Assembly (NCBI GenBank): GCA_011526085.1
Contig: WYBC01000025.1
Location: 62,001-126,000 of the forward strand
Direction of reading: 5' to 3'
DNA length: 64,000 nt
DNA from: Lysobacter sp.
GTDB lineage: Bacteria; Pseudomonadota; Gammaproteobacteria; Xanthomonadales; Xanthomonadaceae
Part shown: piece by piece, positions 9,733 through 18,417 of the stretch
Layout: each line of letters begins with the position of its first letter
Numbering within the stretch: position 1 is the stretch's first letter
The notes under the pieces: model-generated
What the model was told of the DNA's origin: nothing
Seen by the model: only the letters and a program-made list of their open reading frames with translations
The model's database searches: none
Program-made: the position numbers and the translations under genes

Positions 9733-10344
9733 ATGCGTGGAACCCTGTTCATCGTCGCGGCGCCGTCCGGCGCCGGCAAATCCAGCATCGTCAACGCCTG
9801 CCTGGCGCGCTTCGCGGACATCGCCCTGTCGATCTCGTTCACCTCGCGCGGCATGCGCCCGGGCGAGCGCCACGCGCAGCACTATCACTTCGTCAGCGTC
9901 GAAGAATTCCAGCGCATGATCGATGCCGGCGATTTCTTCGAGTGGGCCAACGTCCACGGAGACCTGAAAGGCACCGCGCGGCAATCGGTGGAACCGCAGT
10001 TGGCCGCGGGTCGCGACGTGCTGCTGGAGATCGACTGGCAGGGCGCGCAGCAGGTGCGGCGGCACGTGCCGGATGCCGTCGGCATCTTCATCCTGCCGCC
10101 ATCGCGCCAGGCGCTGGAAGAACGCATGCGCAAGCGCGGGCAGGACAGCGAGGAGACCATCGCGCGCCGCCTCGCCGCCGCGCGCGAGGAAATGTCGCAC
10201 TACGGCGAATTCGAGTATGTGATCGTCAACGAAGTCTTCGACACCGCGGTGGACGAGATGTGCGCGATCTTCACCGCCAGCCGCCTGCGTCGCGACGCCC
10301 AGGCGCAGCGCCACGCGACGATGATCGACGAACTGCTGCGCTGA
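9733..10344 (+). CDS. gmk: Guanylate kinase
   Basis: 203 residues, usual length. Phosphorylates GMP to GDP with ATP in the cytosol. The P-loop 'APSGAGKSS' is at residues 10-18; 'FTSRGMRPGE' and 'HYHFVS' form the GMP-binding region and 'LEIDWQGAQQVR' the lid/Mg2+ segment. In Xanthomonas gmk is generally followed by rpoZ and spoT; here the next gene is the oppositely oriented effector-like gene, so that synteny is broken. Confidence 0.96.
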   Translation: MRGTLFIVAAPSGAGKSSIVNACLARFADIALSISFTSRGMRPGERHAQHYHFVSVEEFQRMIDAGDFFEWANVHGDLKGTARQSVEPQLAAGRDVLLEIDWQGAQQVRRHVPDAVGIFILPPSRQALEERMRKRGQDSEETIARRLAAAREEMSHYGEFEYVIVNEVFDTAVDEMCAIFTASRLRRDAQAQRHATMIDELLR

Positions 10345-10414
10345 TCGCGCACGCTCGGCGCGGATAGCGGGGACAAGAGAAGAACAGCCTCTCGACGGCT
10401 CCGCAGCCAAAAAG

Positions 10415-10438
10415 AAGGGCCGTCTCTCGACGGCCCTT
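10415..10438 (-). terminator. Intrinsic terminator of the effector cluster
   Basis: A 10-bp stem (AAGGGCCGTC / GACGGCCCTT) with a TCTC loop. On the minus strand it is followed by TTCTTTTTGG, a good U-tract 25 bases beyond the effector stop; on the plus strand it could also stop gmk transcripts, less efficiently. Confidence 0.8.
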
Positions 10439-10462
10439 CGTCCTCCCCGCCATGGTCGTCGC

Positions 10463-13000
10463 TTACGCGACCAAGGTGCCTCGGGACGGATTCTCGCGCT
10501 GCTGCGTCGTGTCCTGCGCCGGCGCCTGCGGCTGGTTCTGGGTGTTCTGCTGCATCAGCTGCGTGCTCTGCTGCACCGTCTGCTGCACCGCCTGCTCGCG
10601 ATCCACGTACACGCGCTTGTTCGTCGGATCTTCCAGTCCGCCCTGCACCGCGAAGAAACCGGCGTTGTTGCCCCCGGCCTTCACGTGATCGATCTGGCTC
10701 AGGCCCGACACCTTCGCCTCGAACGCGATCGTCGCCGCCGCGTTCTCGCGCTCCTGCGCGTTCTTGAACGTCCCCGCGGGCATCTGTTCCAGGCCCTCCA
10801 TCGCCTGCTGGTACAGCGCATTGTCCGGATGGTTCGGATTCGACAGCTTCGGCGACTGCTCCGCCTTCGACAGCGCCTCCAGCGTCTTCGGACCGGCGAT
10901 CCCGTTCTGATCCATGCCGTTTTCTTTCTCGAACGCCTTCAGCGCGTGCGTCGTCGCCGCATCGAAGGTTCCGTTGGTCGGAATCGGCTGCCCATCCGGG
11001 CCGCGGAAGCCCTGGTTGTTCAACATCGTCTGCAGCTTCGCCACTTCGGGGCCGGTCGAACCCTGCTGCAGGATGCCTTCGCTCGCCGCCACGTTCGCGG
11101 GAATCGTCGCGTTGGGCTGCTGCGGCGCATTCGGCTGCGGCTGCGTGGGCTGCGGTTGCGTCGGCTGGGGCTGGGTCGGGGTATCGGCGCGCGGTTGCGT
11201 CGGCTGCGGCGTGACCTGCTCGGGTTGCGCAGGCGTCGGCGTGGGCGTGTTCGGCTGCGGCTGGGTCGGTTGGGGTTGCGCCGGCGTGTCCGCGCGCGGC
11301 TGCGTGGGCGTGTCCACCCGCGGCTGCGCCGGCGTCTGCGTCTGTTCCTGGCCCGGGAAGATGCCCAGCGACTTCAGCGTGTTCTCGCCGGCCTTGCCGT
11401 CGACTTCCAGACCCTTCTGTTCCTGGTACCTGCGCACCGCGGCTTCGGTCTTGTCGCCGTAGAAACCGGTGGTCGGCAACGGCTGGCCCTGGTCGTCGCG
11501 GATGCCGGCCTTGTTCAACGCTTCCTGCAGGCGCTTCACGTCGGGACCCTGATCGTCATGCACCAGCAGCGTGCGCGGCGGGAATTCGAGGTATTTGCGC
11601 GGATCAACCGCGGTACCGCCGAGCACCACGCCGTTCGAGTTCTCGCGGGTCTCGAAGTGCAGATGGGTGTCGCCGCCGCTCGGGGTGTTGCCGCTGCGCC
11701 CCATCGTGCCGATGCGCGTGTTCTCGGTCACGCGCGCGCCCACGTCCACGCTGCGCGAATCCAGATGTCCGTAGAGGGTCTGCAGGCCGTTGTCGTGCTG
11801 GATCACGACGGTGTTGCCGTAACCGCGCATCGTGCCGCTGAAGATCACGCGGCCCGGGCCGAAGGATTCGATCGGATCACCGACGCGGCCGCTGATGTCG
11901 ATGCCCGCATGATTTCGGCCGCCGCTGCGCTGCGTGCCGAATTCGCCTTCGCCCTCGCCGGGCTTGTCGGCGCGGTTGACGGTGAAGTTGCCGGGCGCCG
12001 GCCATGTGTTGCCGCCGGTCTGCGCCGGCTGCTGCGGTGCGGGCTGCTGTGGCTGCGGCTGCTGCGGGGCCGGTTGCTGCGGCGTGGGCTGGGCCTGCGT
12101 CTGGCCCGGGAAGATGCCCAGCGCCTTCAGCGTGTTCTCGCCGGCCTTGCCGTCGACTTCCAGCCCCTTCTGTTCCTGATACCTGCGCACCGCCGCTTCA
12201 GTCTTGTCGCCGAAATAACCCGTGGTCGGCAGCGGCTGGCCCTGGTCGTCGCGGATGCCGGCATTGTTGAGCGCTTCCTGCAGTCGGCGCACGCCTTCGC
12301 CGCGTTCTTCCTTCAACAGCAGCGTGTCGCGCACGGTACCGCTGTCCGGCGACGCCGGCGTCGCACCGGGCGTGGTGCGGTTCGGCTGGCTGGCATCGAT
12401 CGGTTCGATGCCCTTTTCCGGGATCGCGATGCGGTTGTATTTGGTTTCCCAGTAATTGACGAAGGTCTGCGCGAGATCGCGGTCCGACAGGCCCGAGAGC
12501 TGGTTCCTGCGCACGCCCGTCAACCGTTCGACGTCGTCGCCGATGTTGGCGAGGATGTTGCCGCGGGTGTCGGTGTCGTTGAAGAACCGGTTGAAATTCG
12601 GATCCAGCGCGGCCTGGATCGAACGATAGCCGTAGGCGCCCTGCTGGTGGGCCATGTACAGATCGAAGCCGTTGGGCTGCGCTTCGCCGGACAGATAATC
12701 CCGGCCGGAACGGCCGTGGCTGGCGATGATGTCGTTGCGGTTGTCGATGTACAGCCGCGCGCCGGCATCGGCGTTCGCGATCGGATCGAGCTCGCGCCCG
12801 GCGATGCCGTACTGCCGCGCCGTGTCGGGCATGAACTGGAACAGCCCCTTCGCACCGCTGCTGCGGTTGATCGCGGCTTCGTTGTAGGTGAAGCCGGTTT
12901 CGATCGCGGTGAAGCGCAGGAAATCCTCGCGCGAAATGTTGTGGGTGCGTGCTGCGTTGTCGACGATGTCGAGCACTTCCTGCTTGGAATAATCGCGCAT
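10463..13000 (-). CDS. Modular peptidoglycan hydrolase (SLT + M23) with XVIPCD-like tail; candidate T4SS effector
   Basis: 845 residues, start ATG at 13000 with AGGAG six bases ahead. Domains in order: SLT lytic transglycosylase-like fold at 1-130 ('IETGF' with Glu34, 'GAKGLFQFMPDTARQYG'); peptidoglycan-binding repeat 1 at 228-297; M23 endopeptidase at 360-472 with the full Zn/catalytic set (H364/D368 in 'HAGID', H412 in 'YGHL', H446/H448 in 'HLHFE'); PG-binding repeat 2 at 478-548; a Pro/Thr/Gln linker at 552-636; PG-binding repeat 3 at 642-715; and a tail at 723-845 matching the Xanthomonas VirD4-interacting (XVIPCD) pattern ('HPDNALYQQA', 'AFEAKVSGLSQIDHV', 'FAVQGGLEDPTNKRVYVD', then a Gln-rich end). 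No signal peptide. Known XVIPCD proteins are exported by the bacteria-killing T4SS; export here is inferred. Confidence 0.88.
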   Translation of the reverse strand: MRDYSKQEVLDIVDNAARTHNISREDFLRFTAIETGFTYNEAAINRSSGAKGLFQFMPDTARQYGIAGRELDPIANADAGARLYIDNRNDIIASHGRSGRDYLSGEAQPNGFDLYMAHQQGAYGYRSIQAALDPNFNRFFNDTDTRGNILANIGDDVERLTGVRRNQLSGLSDRDLAQTFVNYWETKYNRIAIPEKGIEPIDASQPNRTTPGATPASPDSGTVRDTLLLKEERGEGVRRLQEALNNAGIRDDQGQPLPTTGYFGDKTEAAVRRYQEQKGLEVDGKAGENTLKALGIFPGQTQAQPTPQQPAPQQPQPQQPAPQQPAQTGGNTWPAPGNFTVNRADKPGEGEGEFGTQRSGGRNHAGIDISGRVGDPIESFGPGRVIFSGTMRGYGNTVVIQHDNGLQTLYGHLDSRSVDVGARVTENTRIGTMGRSGNTPSGGDTHLHFETRENSNGVVLGGTAVDPRKYLEFPPRTLLVHDDQGPDVKRLQEALNKAGIRDDQGQPLPTTGFYGDKTEAAVRRYQEQKGLEVDGKAGENTLKSLGIFPGQEQTQTPAQPRVDTPTQPRADTPAQPQPTQPQPNTPTPTPAQPEQVTPQPTQPRADTPTQPQPTQPQPTQPQPNAPQQPNATIPANVAASEGILQQGSTGPEVAKLQTMLNNQGFRGPDGQPIPTNGTFDAATTHALKAFEKENGMDQNGIAGPKTLEALSKAEQSPKLSNPNHPDNALYQQAMEGLEQMPAGTFKNAQERENAAATIAFEAKVSGLSQIDHVKAGGNNAGFFAVQGGLEDPTNKRVYVDREQAVQQTVQQSTQLMQQNTQNQPQAPAQDTTQQRENPSRGTLVA

Positions 13001-13048
13001 GGGATCTCCTGTCTCGGTCTGCGTGGTCTGGAAGCGTGGGTGTGCGGG

Positions 13049-13981
13049 TTACCGGGCGGTGCTGTCGGCGTACGTCTCGGTAGCCGCGTCGTAACGGTAG
13101 GTTCGGGTATCCGCGGAACCGGCGGGACGGATCGCGCCGTCGTCGCCGCGGGTACTGCCGGTGAAATTCACGGTGATGTCGGGCATGGCGCCGGCGGCGG
13201 GCGCGTCGAAACGCAGACTGCCGCTGTTGCGCACGCATTCGGTGTCGGGCGTGGACGGTCCCTGGCGGCAACTGGCGCTGTAGTCCACGCCGGACTGCAC
13301 GGTGCCGACATGGCGCCATGCGCCGTCCGCGCCGGCGTACAGGAAGATCTCATAGGCGCTGACGCGCACGCCGCCGGTCGCGACCATCGCACTGGGCAAC
13401 GCGAGCAGCGCCTTGTCCGGCGCGACGGTGTAGGTGAGTTCGACGCGTCCGGCATCGGCTTCGGGCGCGCGGCCCATGCCGCCGAAACGACCGATGCCGA
13501 TCTGCGGCGTGCCCGCTTGCCAGGCGCCGTCGCGCAGGGTGTAGGTGATCTGCGCGAGTTCCGCCTGATCTTCCGGCTGCGGCATGCCGTTCTCGCCGGG
13601 AGCGACCGTATCGACGAAGGCGGTGTAACGCGCCTGCCCGCCGGCGCGATACGCATATCCGCGCCAGAAGGCGGCCTGTCGTCCATCGGGCAACGCCGCG
13701 TCGGCCTTCGCGCCGTAGGCGGCGGCGAGCACCGCCTCTGCCGCAGGCGGCGGAACGGTGGTGTCCACGCCGGGCATCCACGCGACCGATGCATCGGCGA
13801 CAGGCGCCGCCGCGGGTGCGTCGACCGTCGCCGCGGGCGACGCGGCCGTCGGCGGCGCGGCGCGGCGGTCGCATGCGACGAGCGTCGCGCACAGCGACAG
13901 CGCGAGGATCGCGGCGCGCGATGCATCGATGCGGCGCGCGGCCGGAAAGGAAGTCGGAATCGGCGTCGTTCGCGGTGTCAT
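13049..13981 (-). CDS. Lipoprotein between the two effector genes; candidate immunity protein
   Basis: 310 residues. The ATG at 13981 is preceded by GAGGA. A lipoprotein signal peptide ends in lipobox LVAC (residues 34-37) with Asp at +2, which in Enterobacteria favours inner-membrane retention. An Ala/Pro/Thr-rich linker (about 40-75) is followed by one globular beta-rich domain with no family I recognise ('QITYTLRDGAWQ', 'ELTYTVAPDKALLAL', 'DITVNFTGSTRGDDG'). Its position, in the same orientation with 137 bases to effector B upstream and 48 to effector A downstream, matches the effector/lipoprotein-immunity pairing known for Xanthomonas T4SS toxins that attack peptidoglycan. The inhibitor role is inference from location and lipobox. 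Confidence 0.75.
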   Translation of the reverse strand: MTPRTTPIPTSFPAARRIDASRAAILALSLCATLVACDRRAAPPTAASPAATVDAPAAAPVADASVAWMPGVDTTVPPPAAEAVLAAAYGAKADAALPDGRQAAFWRGYAYRAGGQARYTAFVDTVAPGENGMPQPEDQAELAQITYTLRDGAWQAGTPQIGIGRFGGMGRAPEADAGRVELTYTVAPDKALLALPSAMVATGGVRVSAYEIFLYAGADGAWRHVGTVQSGVDYSASCRQGPSTPDTECVRNSGSLRFDAPAAGAMPDITVNFTGSTRGDDGAIRPAGSADTRTYRYDAATETYADSTAR

Positions 13982-14118
13982 CGGGTCCTCGTTGGCATGG
14001 CCTGTCCGGTGGAAAACGCCTCGCCCGTCCACAATCCGCGGACACGGAGAAGCCGTCCCTGGCACCATACTCCGGCGTTTCCGAACCGTCATCGCGCATT
14101 CCGTCATCGCATTCGACT

Positions 14119-16599
14119 TCATGCGAGCAACGCGCCCCGCTGCGTGTTTTCGCGCTGCTGCGTCGTGTCCTGCGCCGGCGCCTGCGGCTGGTTCTGGGTG
14201 TTCTGCTGCATCAGCTGCGTGCTCTGCTGCACCGTCTGCTGCACCGCCTGTTCGCGATCCACGTACACGCGCTTGTTCGTCGGATCTTCCAGACCGCCCT
14301 GCACCGCGAAGAAACCGGCGTTGTTGCCCCCGGCCTTCACGTGATCGATCTGGCTCAGGCCCGACACTTTCGCCTCGAACGCGATCGTCGCCGCCGCGTT
14401 CTCGCGCTCCTGCGCGTTCTTGAACGTCCCCGCGGGCATCTGTTCCAGGCCCTTCATCGCCTGCTGGTACAGCCCGTTGTCCGGGTGGTTCGGGCTCGAC
14501 AGCTTCGGCGACTGTTCCGCCTTCGACAGCGCTTCCAGCGTCTTCGGACCGGCGATCCCGTTCGGGTCCATGCCGTTGTCTTTCTCGAACGCCTTCAGCG
14601 CGTGCGTCGTCGCCGCATCGAAGGTCCCGTGGGTCGGAATCGGCTGCCCATCCGGGCCGCGGAAGCCCTGGTTGTTCAACATCGTCTGCAGCTTCGCCAC
14701 TTCGGGGCCGGTCGACCCCTGCTGCAGGATGCCTTCGCTCGCCGCCACGTTCGCGGGAATCGTCGCGTCGGGCTGCTGCGGCGCATTCGGCTGCGGCTGC
14801 GTCGGCTGCGGTTGCGTCGGCTGGGGCTGGGTCGGGGTGTCGGCGCGCGGTTGCGTCGGCTGCGGCGTGACCTGCTCGGGTTGCGCAGGCGTCGGCGTGT
14901 CGGCCTTCGGCTGCGTCGGCGTCTGTTGCTGGCCCGGGAAGATGCCCAGCGCCTTCAGCGTGTTCTCGCCCGCCTTGCCGTCGACTTCCAGCCCCTTCTG
15001 CTCCTGATACCTGCGCACCGCCGCTTCGGTCTTGTCGCCGAAATAGCCCGTGGTCGGCAGCGGCTGGCCGTTCTCGTCGCGGATGCCGGCCTTGTTCAGC
15101 GCGTCCTGCAGTCGGCGCACACCTTCGCCGCGTTCTTCCTTCAACAACAGCGTGTCGCCGATCCCGCCGCTCTGCCCCGGGGTCGCCCCGTTTTCCGTGC
15201 GCGCCGGCGGCGTCTGGCCGCGGTCGAGCGCGCGATGGAACGCCAGCCGTTCGTTGTAATAATCCACGGCCTTGTCGACGGTGTAACCGGCCTGCACCTG
15301 GCCGTAGGGCGAACCCGGCAACGACGCCCATTCCTTGCCGCCGCGTTCGATCGCGGTGCGGATGTCGCCGTTCTGCAGCGGCGCCATCACGCCGCGATAG
15401 TTCATCTTCGCGACCGCGATGCGATCCTGGCTCTCGGGCGAGAAATCGTCGATTTTCCCGTCGTAGCGCTTGCGCATGTCGTCGACATCGACCTGCTTCA
15501 TCTGATAGCGGCCGACGTTGTAGCGCAGTTCGTCGCGCGGCAGGGTGCCGTTGTCGGCGATCGCGGATTCGGGCATCAGGCCGCGACTGCCGGCCACGCC
15601 GTTGCGCTCGCGATAGCCGGCGGGCGAACCGTCGGCGTTGAGCGACTGATGCACTTCCTTCCAGGCCACGAGATCGAGATACGCGCGCACTTCCGGCGAC
15701 TGCGACTTGAGGAATTCGCTGGCGGCGAAGTTCGCCTTCGCGTCCGGGTTGGCCGGCGTCTGCGGCTGCGGCGTCTGTGCTTGCGGGGTCTGCGGCTGGG
15801 GCGTCTGTTGCGGCTGCGGATCGGCGCTCTGCGGACGCGGCGGCTGCGTGCCCTGTTTCAAACCGAGCGCGGTCAGGGTGTCGTTGCCGGCCTTGCCGTC
15901 GACCTCGAGGCCCCTCTGCTCCTGGTACTTCCGTACCGCCGCTTCGGTCTTGTCGCCGAAGTAACCCGTGGTCGGCAGCGGCTGGCCGTTCTCGTCGCGG
16001 ATGCCGGCGCTGTTGAGCGCGGTCTGCAGACGCGTCACCGCATCGCCGCGCTCGCCGTGCTTCAGCACGCCGTCGGCCATCGGATCGGCATTGACCGCGC
16101 CCGTTCCCGGACGCACGGCGCCGTTGGACTGGATGCGGCCGCTGGTGATGTCGTTGATGTAGCGCTCGAACACGGCCGCGGGCGCTTCGACGTGCGCATG
16201 CACCGAGCCCGGGCTGCCGACATCGCCCATGCGTCCCATCGGCTGTCCGTACTCGATCCGGCTGCCGTTCGCCGGCTGGCTACCGCGCGCCATGTGCAGC
16301 GACTGCGCCAGCACCCGGCCGTTGTCGTCGACGATCTGCACCGTGTTCCAGTCGTCGTTGAGCACGCGGATGGTGCCCGACGCCGGCGCCGGAATGGTCG
16401 GCGGGTCGATGATGAAATCCTTCTTGACGTGCGGCTCGGTGCGGTTGCGGGTACGCACCTCTTCCAGCTCACCGTCGATGGTGCGGTATTCGCGCCCCGC
16501 TTCGCGGCCGCTGCTGGGGTGATGCTTTTCCAGATCGCGATAGCTGTTGACCCGCTCGACGCGGTTGCCGACGCTTTCGGTGATGACGTAATTCGGCAT
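14119..16599 (-). CDS. Modular muramidase (lambda R/GH104-like) with XVIPCD-like tail; candidate T4SS effector
   Basis: 826 residues from the ATG at 16599 (MPNYVITESV). Domains: 1-60 charged and unassigned; 62-150 an M23-like beta fold ('PAPASGTIRVLNDDW', 'VHAHVEAP') without the HxxxD ligand pair, so probably inactive; PG-binding repeat 1 at 178-247; a Pro/Gln linker; 288-460 closely follows phage lambda endolysin R (GH104 transglycosylase): 'AYLDLVAWKE' with candidate catalytic Glu315, 'VGRYQ', 'DDFSPESQDRIAVA', 'GDIRTAIERG', 'EWASLPGSPYGQ'; PG-binding repeats 2 (484-555) and 3 (623-695); XVIPCD-like tail at 704-826, nearly identical to that of the gene at 10463. No signal peptide. It would be the promoter-proximal gene of the cluster. 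T4SS export is inferred from the tail. Confidence 0.86.
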   Translation of the reverse strand: MPNYVITESVGNRVERVNSYRDLEKHHPSSGREAGREYRTIDGELEEVRTRNRTEPHVKKDFIIDPPTIPAPASGTIRVLNDDWNTVQIVDDNGRVLAQSLHMARGSQPANGSRIEYGQPMGRMGDVGSPGSVHAHVEAPAAVFERYINDITSGRIQSNGAVRPGTGAVNADPMADGVLKHGERGDAVTRLQTALNSAGIRDENGQPLPTTGYFGDKTEAAVRKYQEQRGLEVDGKAGNDTLTALGLKQGTQPPRPQSADPQPQQTPQPQTPQAQTPQPQTPANPDAKANFAASEFLKSQSPEVRAYLDLVAWKEVHQSLNADGSPAGYRERNGVAGSRGLMPESAIADNGTLPRDELRYNVGRYQMKQVDVDDMRKRYDGKIDDFSPESQDRIAVAKMNYRGVMAPLQNGDIRTAIERGGKEWASLPGSPYGQVQAGYTVDKAVDYYNERLAFHRALDRGQTPPARTENGATPGQSGGIGDTLLLKEERGEGVRRLQDALNKAGIRDENGQPLPTTGYFGDKTEAAVRRYQEQKGLEVDGKAGENTLKALGIFPGQQQTPTQPKADTPTPAQPEQVTPQPTQPRADTPTQPQPTQPQPTQPQPNAPQQPDATIPANVAASEGILQQGSTGPEVAKLQTMLNNQGFRGPDGQPIPTHGTFDAATTHALKAFEKDNGMDPNGIAGPKTLEALSKAEQSPKLSSPNHPDNGLYQQAMKGLEQMPAGTFKNAQERENAAATIAFEAKVSGLSQIDHVKAGGNNAGFFAVQGGLEDPTNKRVYVDREQAVQQTVQQSTQLMQQNTQNQPQAPAQDTTQQRENTQRGALLA

Positions 16600-16875
16600 G
16601 ACGTTCTCTATCCAGGGAAGATGACGGTGCGAACCGGAGGACCGGATCGCGCCTGCGGACACGAATGCTTCGGACGATGGAGCGGAACGGTTTGGAAAAT
16701 ACGGACGCGCGATTCGGGCGGGACGGACGACGCTGGCGACACGGGGGGAATCCGTTTCGCGAGGCGGACGGACCGCACCGCGTCGGCACGGAAGACGGAA
16801 CGATCGCGGTGGCTGTCGGCAGCGCGGCGCATCGAGCGCACGACCGCTGACCGTCGGTCCGCGACCGTCGCGACC

Positions 16876-17295
16876 TCAGTGCGCGACGACGGAAGAATCG
16901 CGGTCCGCGCCCATCGAACCCCTGTCCCGCAGGGCTGCGGCGATCTCCCGCGACACGCACGGCCACGCATCCCCAAGACAACGGGCATGGCGTGCGCGGA
17001 AGCGCCCGGTCCGCGATGGCCGGCGCGGGCGGGGGACGCCGGAGCGCAGCGCTGGACCGACCCGGACGGAAACCGGGTGCGAGGGCTGGGAGGGGTGGGC
17101 GAAAACGTGGGCCGGCGCCTGCGCGCCGGCTGGGCCGCCCATCACGGGCGGCGCGGCCGAGCCACGCGAGCTCGAGCCGTGAAGGCCTGGGGACACAGGT
17201 GCGGCATCCGCCGTCCCGGTGTTCCGGATGCCCGGGGACGGACGCCCCGGGCGATGTTCGGCAGTGGCCACTGCCTGCAGTCTCGTATCAGCCAT
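16876..17295 (-). CDS. Hypothetical protein (uncertain ORF)
   Basis: An ATG at 17295 is preceded by GAGGAAG at good spacing and opens a 139-codon frame ending 277 bases before effector B. The product is rich in Pro, Arg, Ser and Gly, with no signal peptide, no membrane segment and no family I know. The first about 80 residues look more gene-like than the Arg-rich end. It could be a small cluster gene, a decayed one, or a chance frame in GC-rich DNA behind a real translation start. Confidence 0.3.
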   Translation of the reverse strand: MADTRLQAVATAEHRPGRPSPGIRNTGTADAAPVSPGLHGSSSRGSAAPPVMGGPAGAQAPAHVFAHPSQPSHPVSVRVGPALRSGVPRPRRPSRTGRFRARHARCLGDAWPCVSREIAAALRDRGSMGADRDSSVVAH

Positions 17296-17611
17296 GACAG
17301 CTTCCTCGTTGGATACGACTGGGTGAATTGGGTTGTAGGTGCTGCGGTGACGCGGAATCCGTGAACCTGTGTGGCGCGTTCGGCGCCTGTATAGCACGAC
17401 CTCCGCGGAAATGTCGCGGGCCTTCCCCGGACCGCGGATCCGGCACCGCACCGGTGATTTCGGTCGCCGCGACCGCAGGAATGCGCCTCAGACGCTTGAT
17501 TCGCAAGACCGCTCCCGCAGGTCGCCGCCGATGCCTCCCGGTGTCATCGCCATCGCCCGCGATCGACCCGCCTGCGCATCCCATCCGACGGGCGGTCGCG
17601 GGTCCCTGCGG

Positions 17612-17617
17612 TAAAAT
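17612..17617 (+). promoter_or_regulatory. Probable -10 element of the SDR operon
   Basis: TAAAAT lies 29 bases before the SDR ATG in otherwise GC-rich sequence. No clear -35 hexamer is seen, as is common in this order. Confidence 0.4.
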
Positions 17618-17646
17618 CGATCTTTTCGCGCCCAGGGATCGCCCGC

Positions 17647-18417
17647 ATGCAACTCTCCAACGCCCGCGCCATCGTCACCGGTGGCGTCTCCGGCCTCGGC
17701 TTCGCCGTCGCCAGGCACCTCGTCGCCCACGGCGGCAAGGTCGCGCTGTTCGATCTCAACGACGACAAGGGCGTTGCCGCCGTCGCCGAACTCGGCGCGG
17801 CCAACGCCTGCTATTTCCGCACCGACGTCAGCGACGAAGCCGGCGTCGCCGCCAACGTCGCCGCGGCGAAGGATTTCCTCGGCGGCCTGAACGCCGCGAT
17901 CAACTGCGCCGGCATCCTCGGCGCCGGCCGCGTGCTGGGCAAGGACGGCCCGATGGCCCTGTCGCAGTTCCAGACCACGGTGATGGTGAATCTCGTCGGC
18001 AGCTTCAACGTCGCCAAGGCCGCCGCGGACCTCATGCAGCACAACGAGGCCGGCGTCGACGGCGAACGCGGCGTGATCGTCAACACCGCCTCGGTCGCGG
18101 CCTACGAAGGCCAGATCGGCCAGGCCGCGTATTCGGCCAGCAAGGGCGGCGTGGTCGGCATGACCCTGCCGATGGCGCGCGAACTCGCCCGCTTCGGCAT
18201 CCGCGTGATGACCGTCGCCCCGGGCATCTTCTGGACGCCGATGGTCGACGGCATGCCGGAGTCGGTGCAGCAGTCGCTGTCGGCCTCGATCCCGTTCCCG
18301 TCGCGACTGGGCAGGCCGGAGGAATTCGCCGATCTCGTCGCCTATATCCTCGGCAACCCCTATCTCAACGGCGAGACCATCCGCCTCGACGGCGCGACGC
18401 GGCTGGCGCCGAAATGA
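17647..18417 (+). CDS. SDR family dehydrogenase, 3-hydroxyacyl-CoA dehydrogenase type 2-like
   Basis: 256 residues, classical short-chain dehydrogenase. NAD-binding 'TGGVSGLG' is at 11-18, 'DVSDEAG' binds adenine, 'NCAG' is the stabilising motif, and the catalytic Ser-Tyr-Lys triad is in '[23 protein letters not shown]'-type order. The overall pattern ('[23 protein letters not shown]', '[16 protein letters not shown]') matches 17-beta-HSD10/3-hydroxy-2-methylbutyryl-CoA dehydrogenases of fatty-acid and branched-chain amino-acid oxidation. It overlaps the next small gene by four bases (ATGA). Confidence 0.9.
   Translation: MQLSNARAIVTGGVSGLGFAVARHLVAHGGKVALFDLNDDKGVAAVAELGAANACYFRTDVSDEAGVAANVAAAKDFLGGLNAAINCAGILGAGRVLGKDGPMALSQFQTTVMVNLVGSFNVAKAAADLMQHNEAGVDGERGVIVNTASVAAYEGQIGQAAYSASKGGVVGMTLPMARELARFGIRVMTVAPGIFWTPMVDGMPESVQQSLSASIPFPSRLGRPEEFADLVAYILGNPYLNGETIRLDGATRLAPK

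Larger units (their letters stand above)
16600..17646. other. 1-kb gene-poor leader region upstream of the effector cluster
   Basis: Open frames occur on both strands but only one (16876-17295, minus) has a good ribosome-binding site. The rest lack family resemblance. The right end carries the promoter of the divergent SDR gene. A promoter for effector B must lie here but I cannot place it. Confidence 0.5.

Noticed and set aside
10920-11340. Tandem DNA repeat or CRISPR-like array in the effector linker
   Set aside because: The periodic sequence is the coding region for the Pro/Thr/Gln linker; repeats are short, irregular and lack spacers.
10685-14344. A 1219-codon open frame on the plus strand
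   Set aside because: Antisense to the effector, lipoprotein and second effector genes; its product is Arg/Leu-rich nonsense typical of the complement of high-GC genes, while the opposite strand has clear domains.
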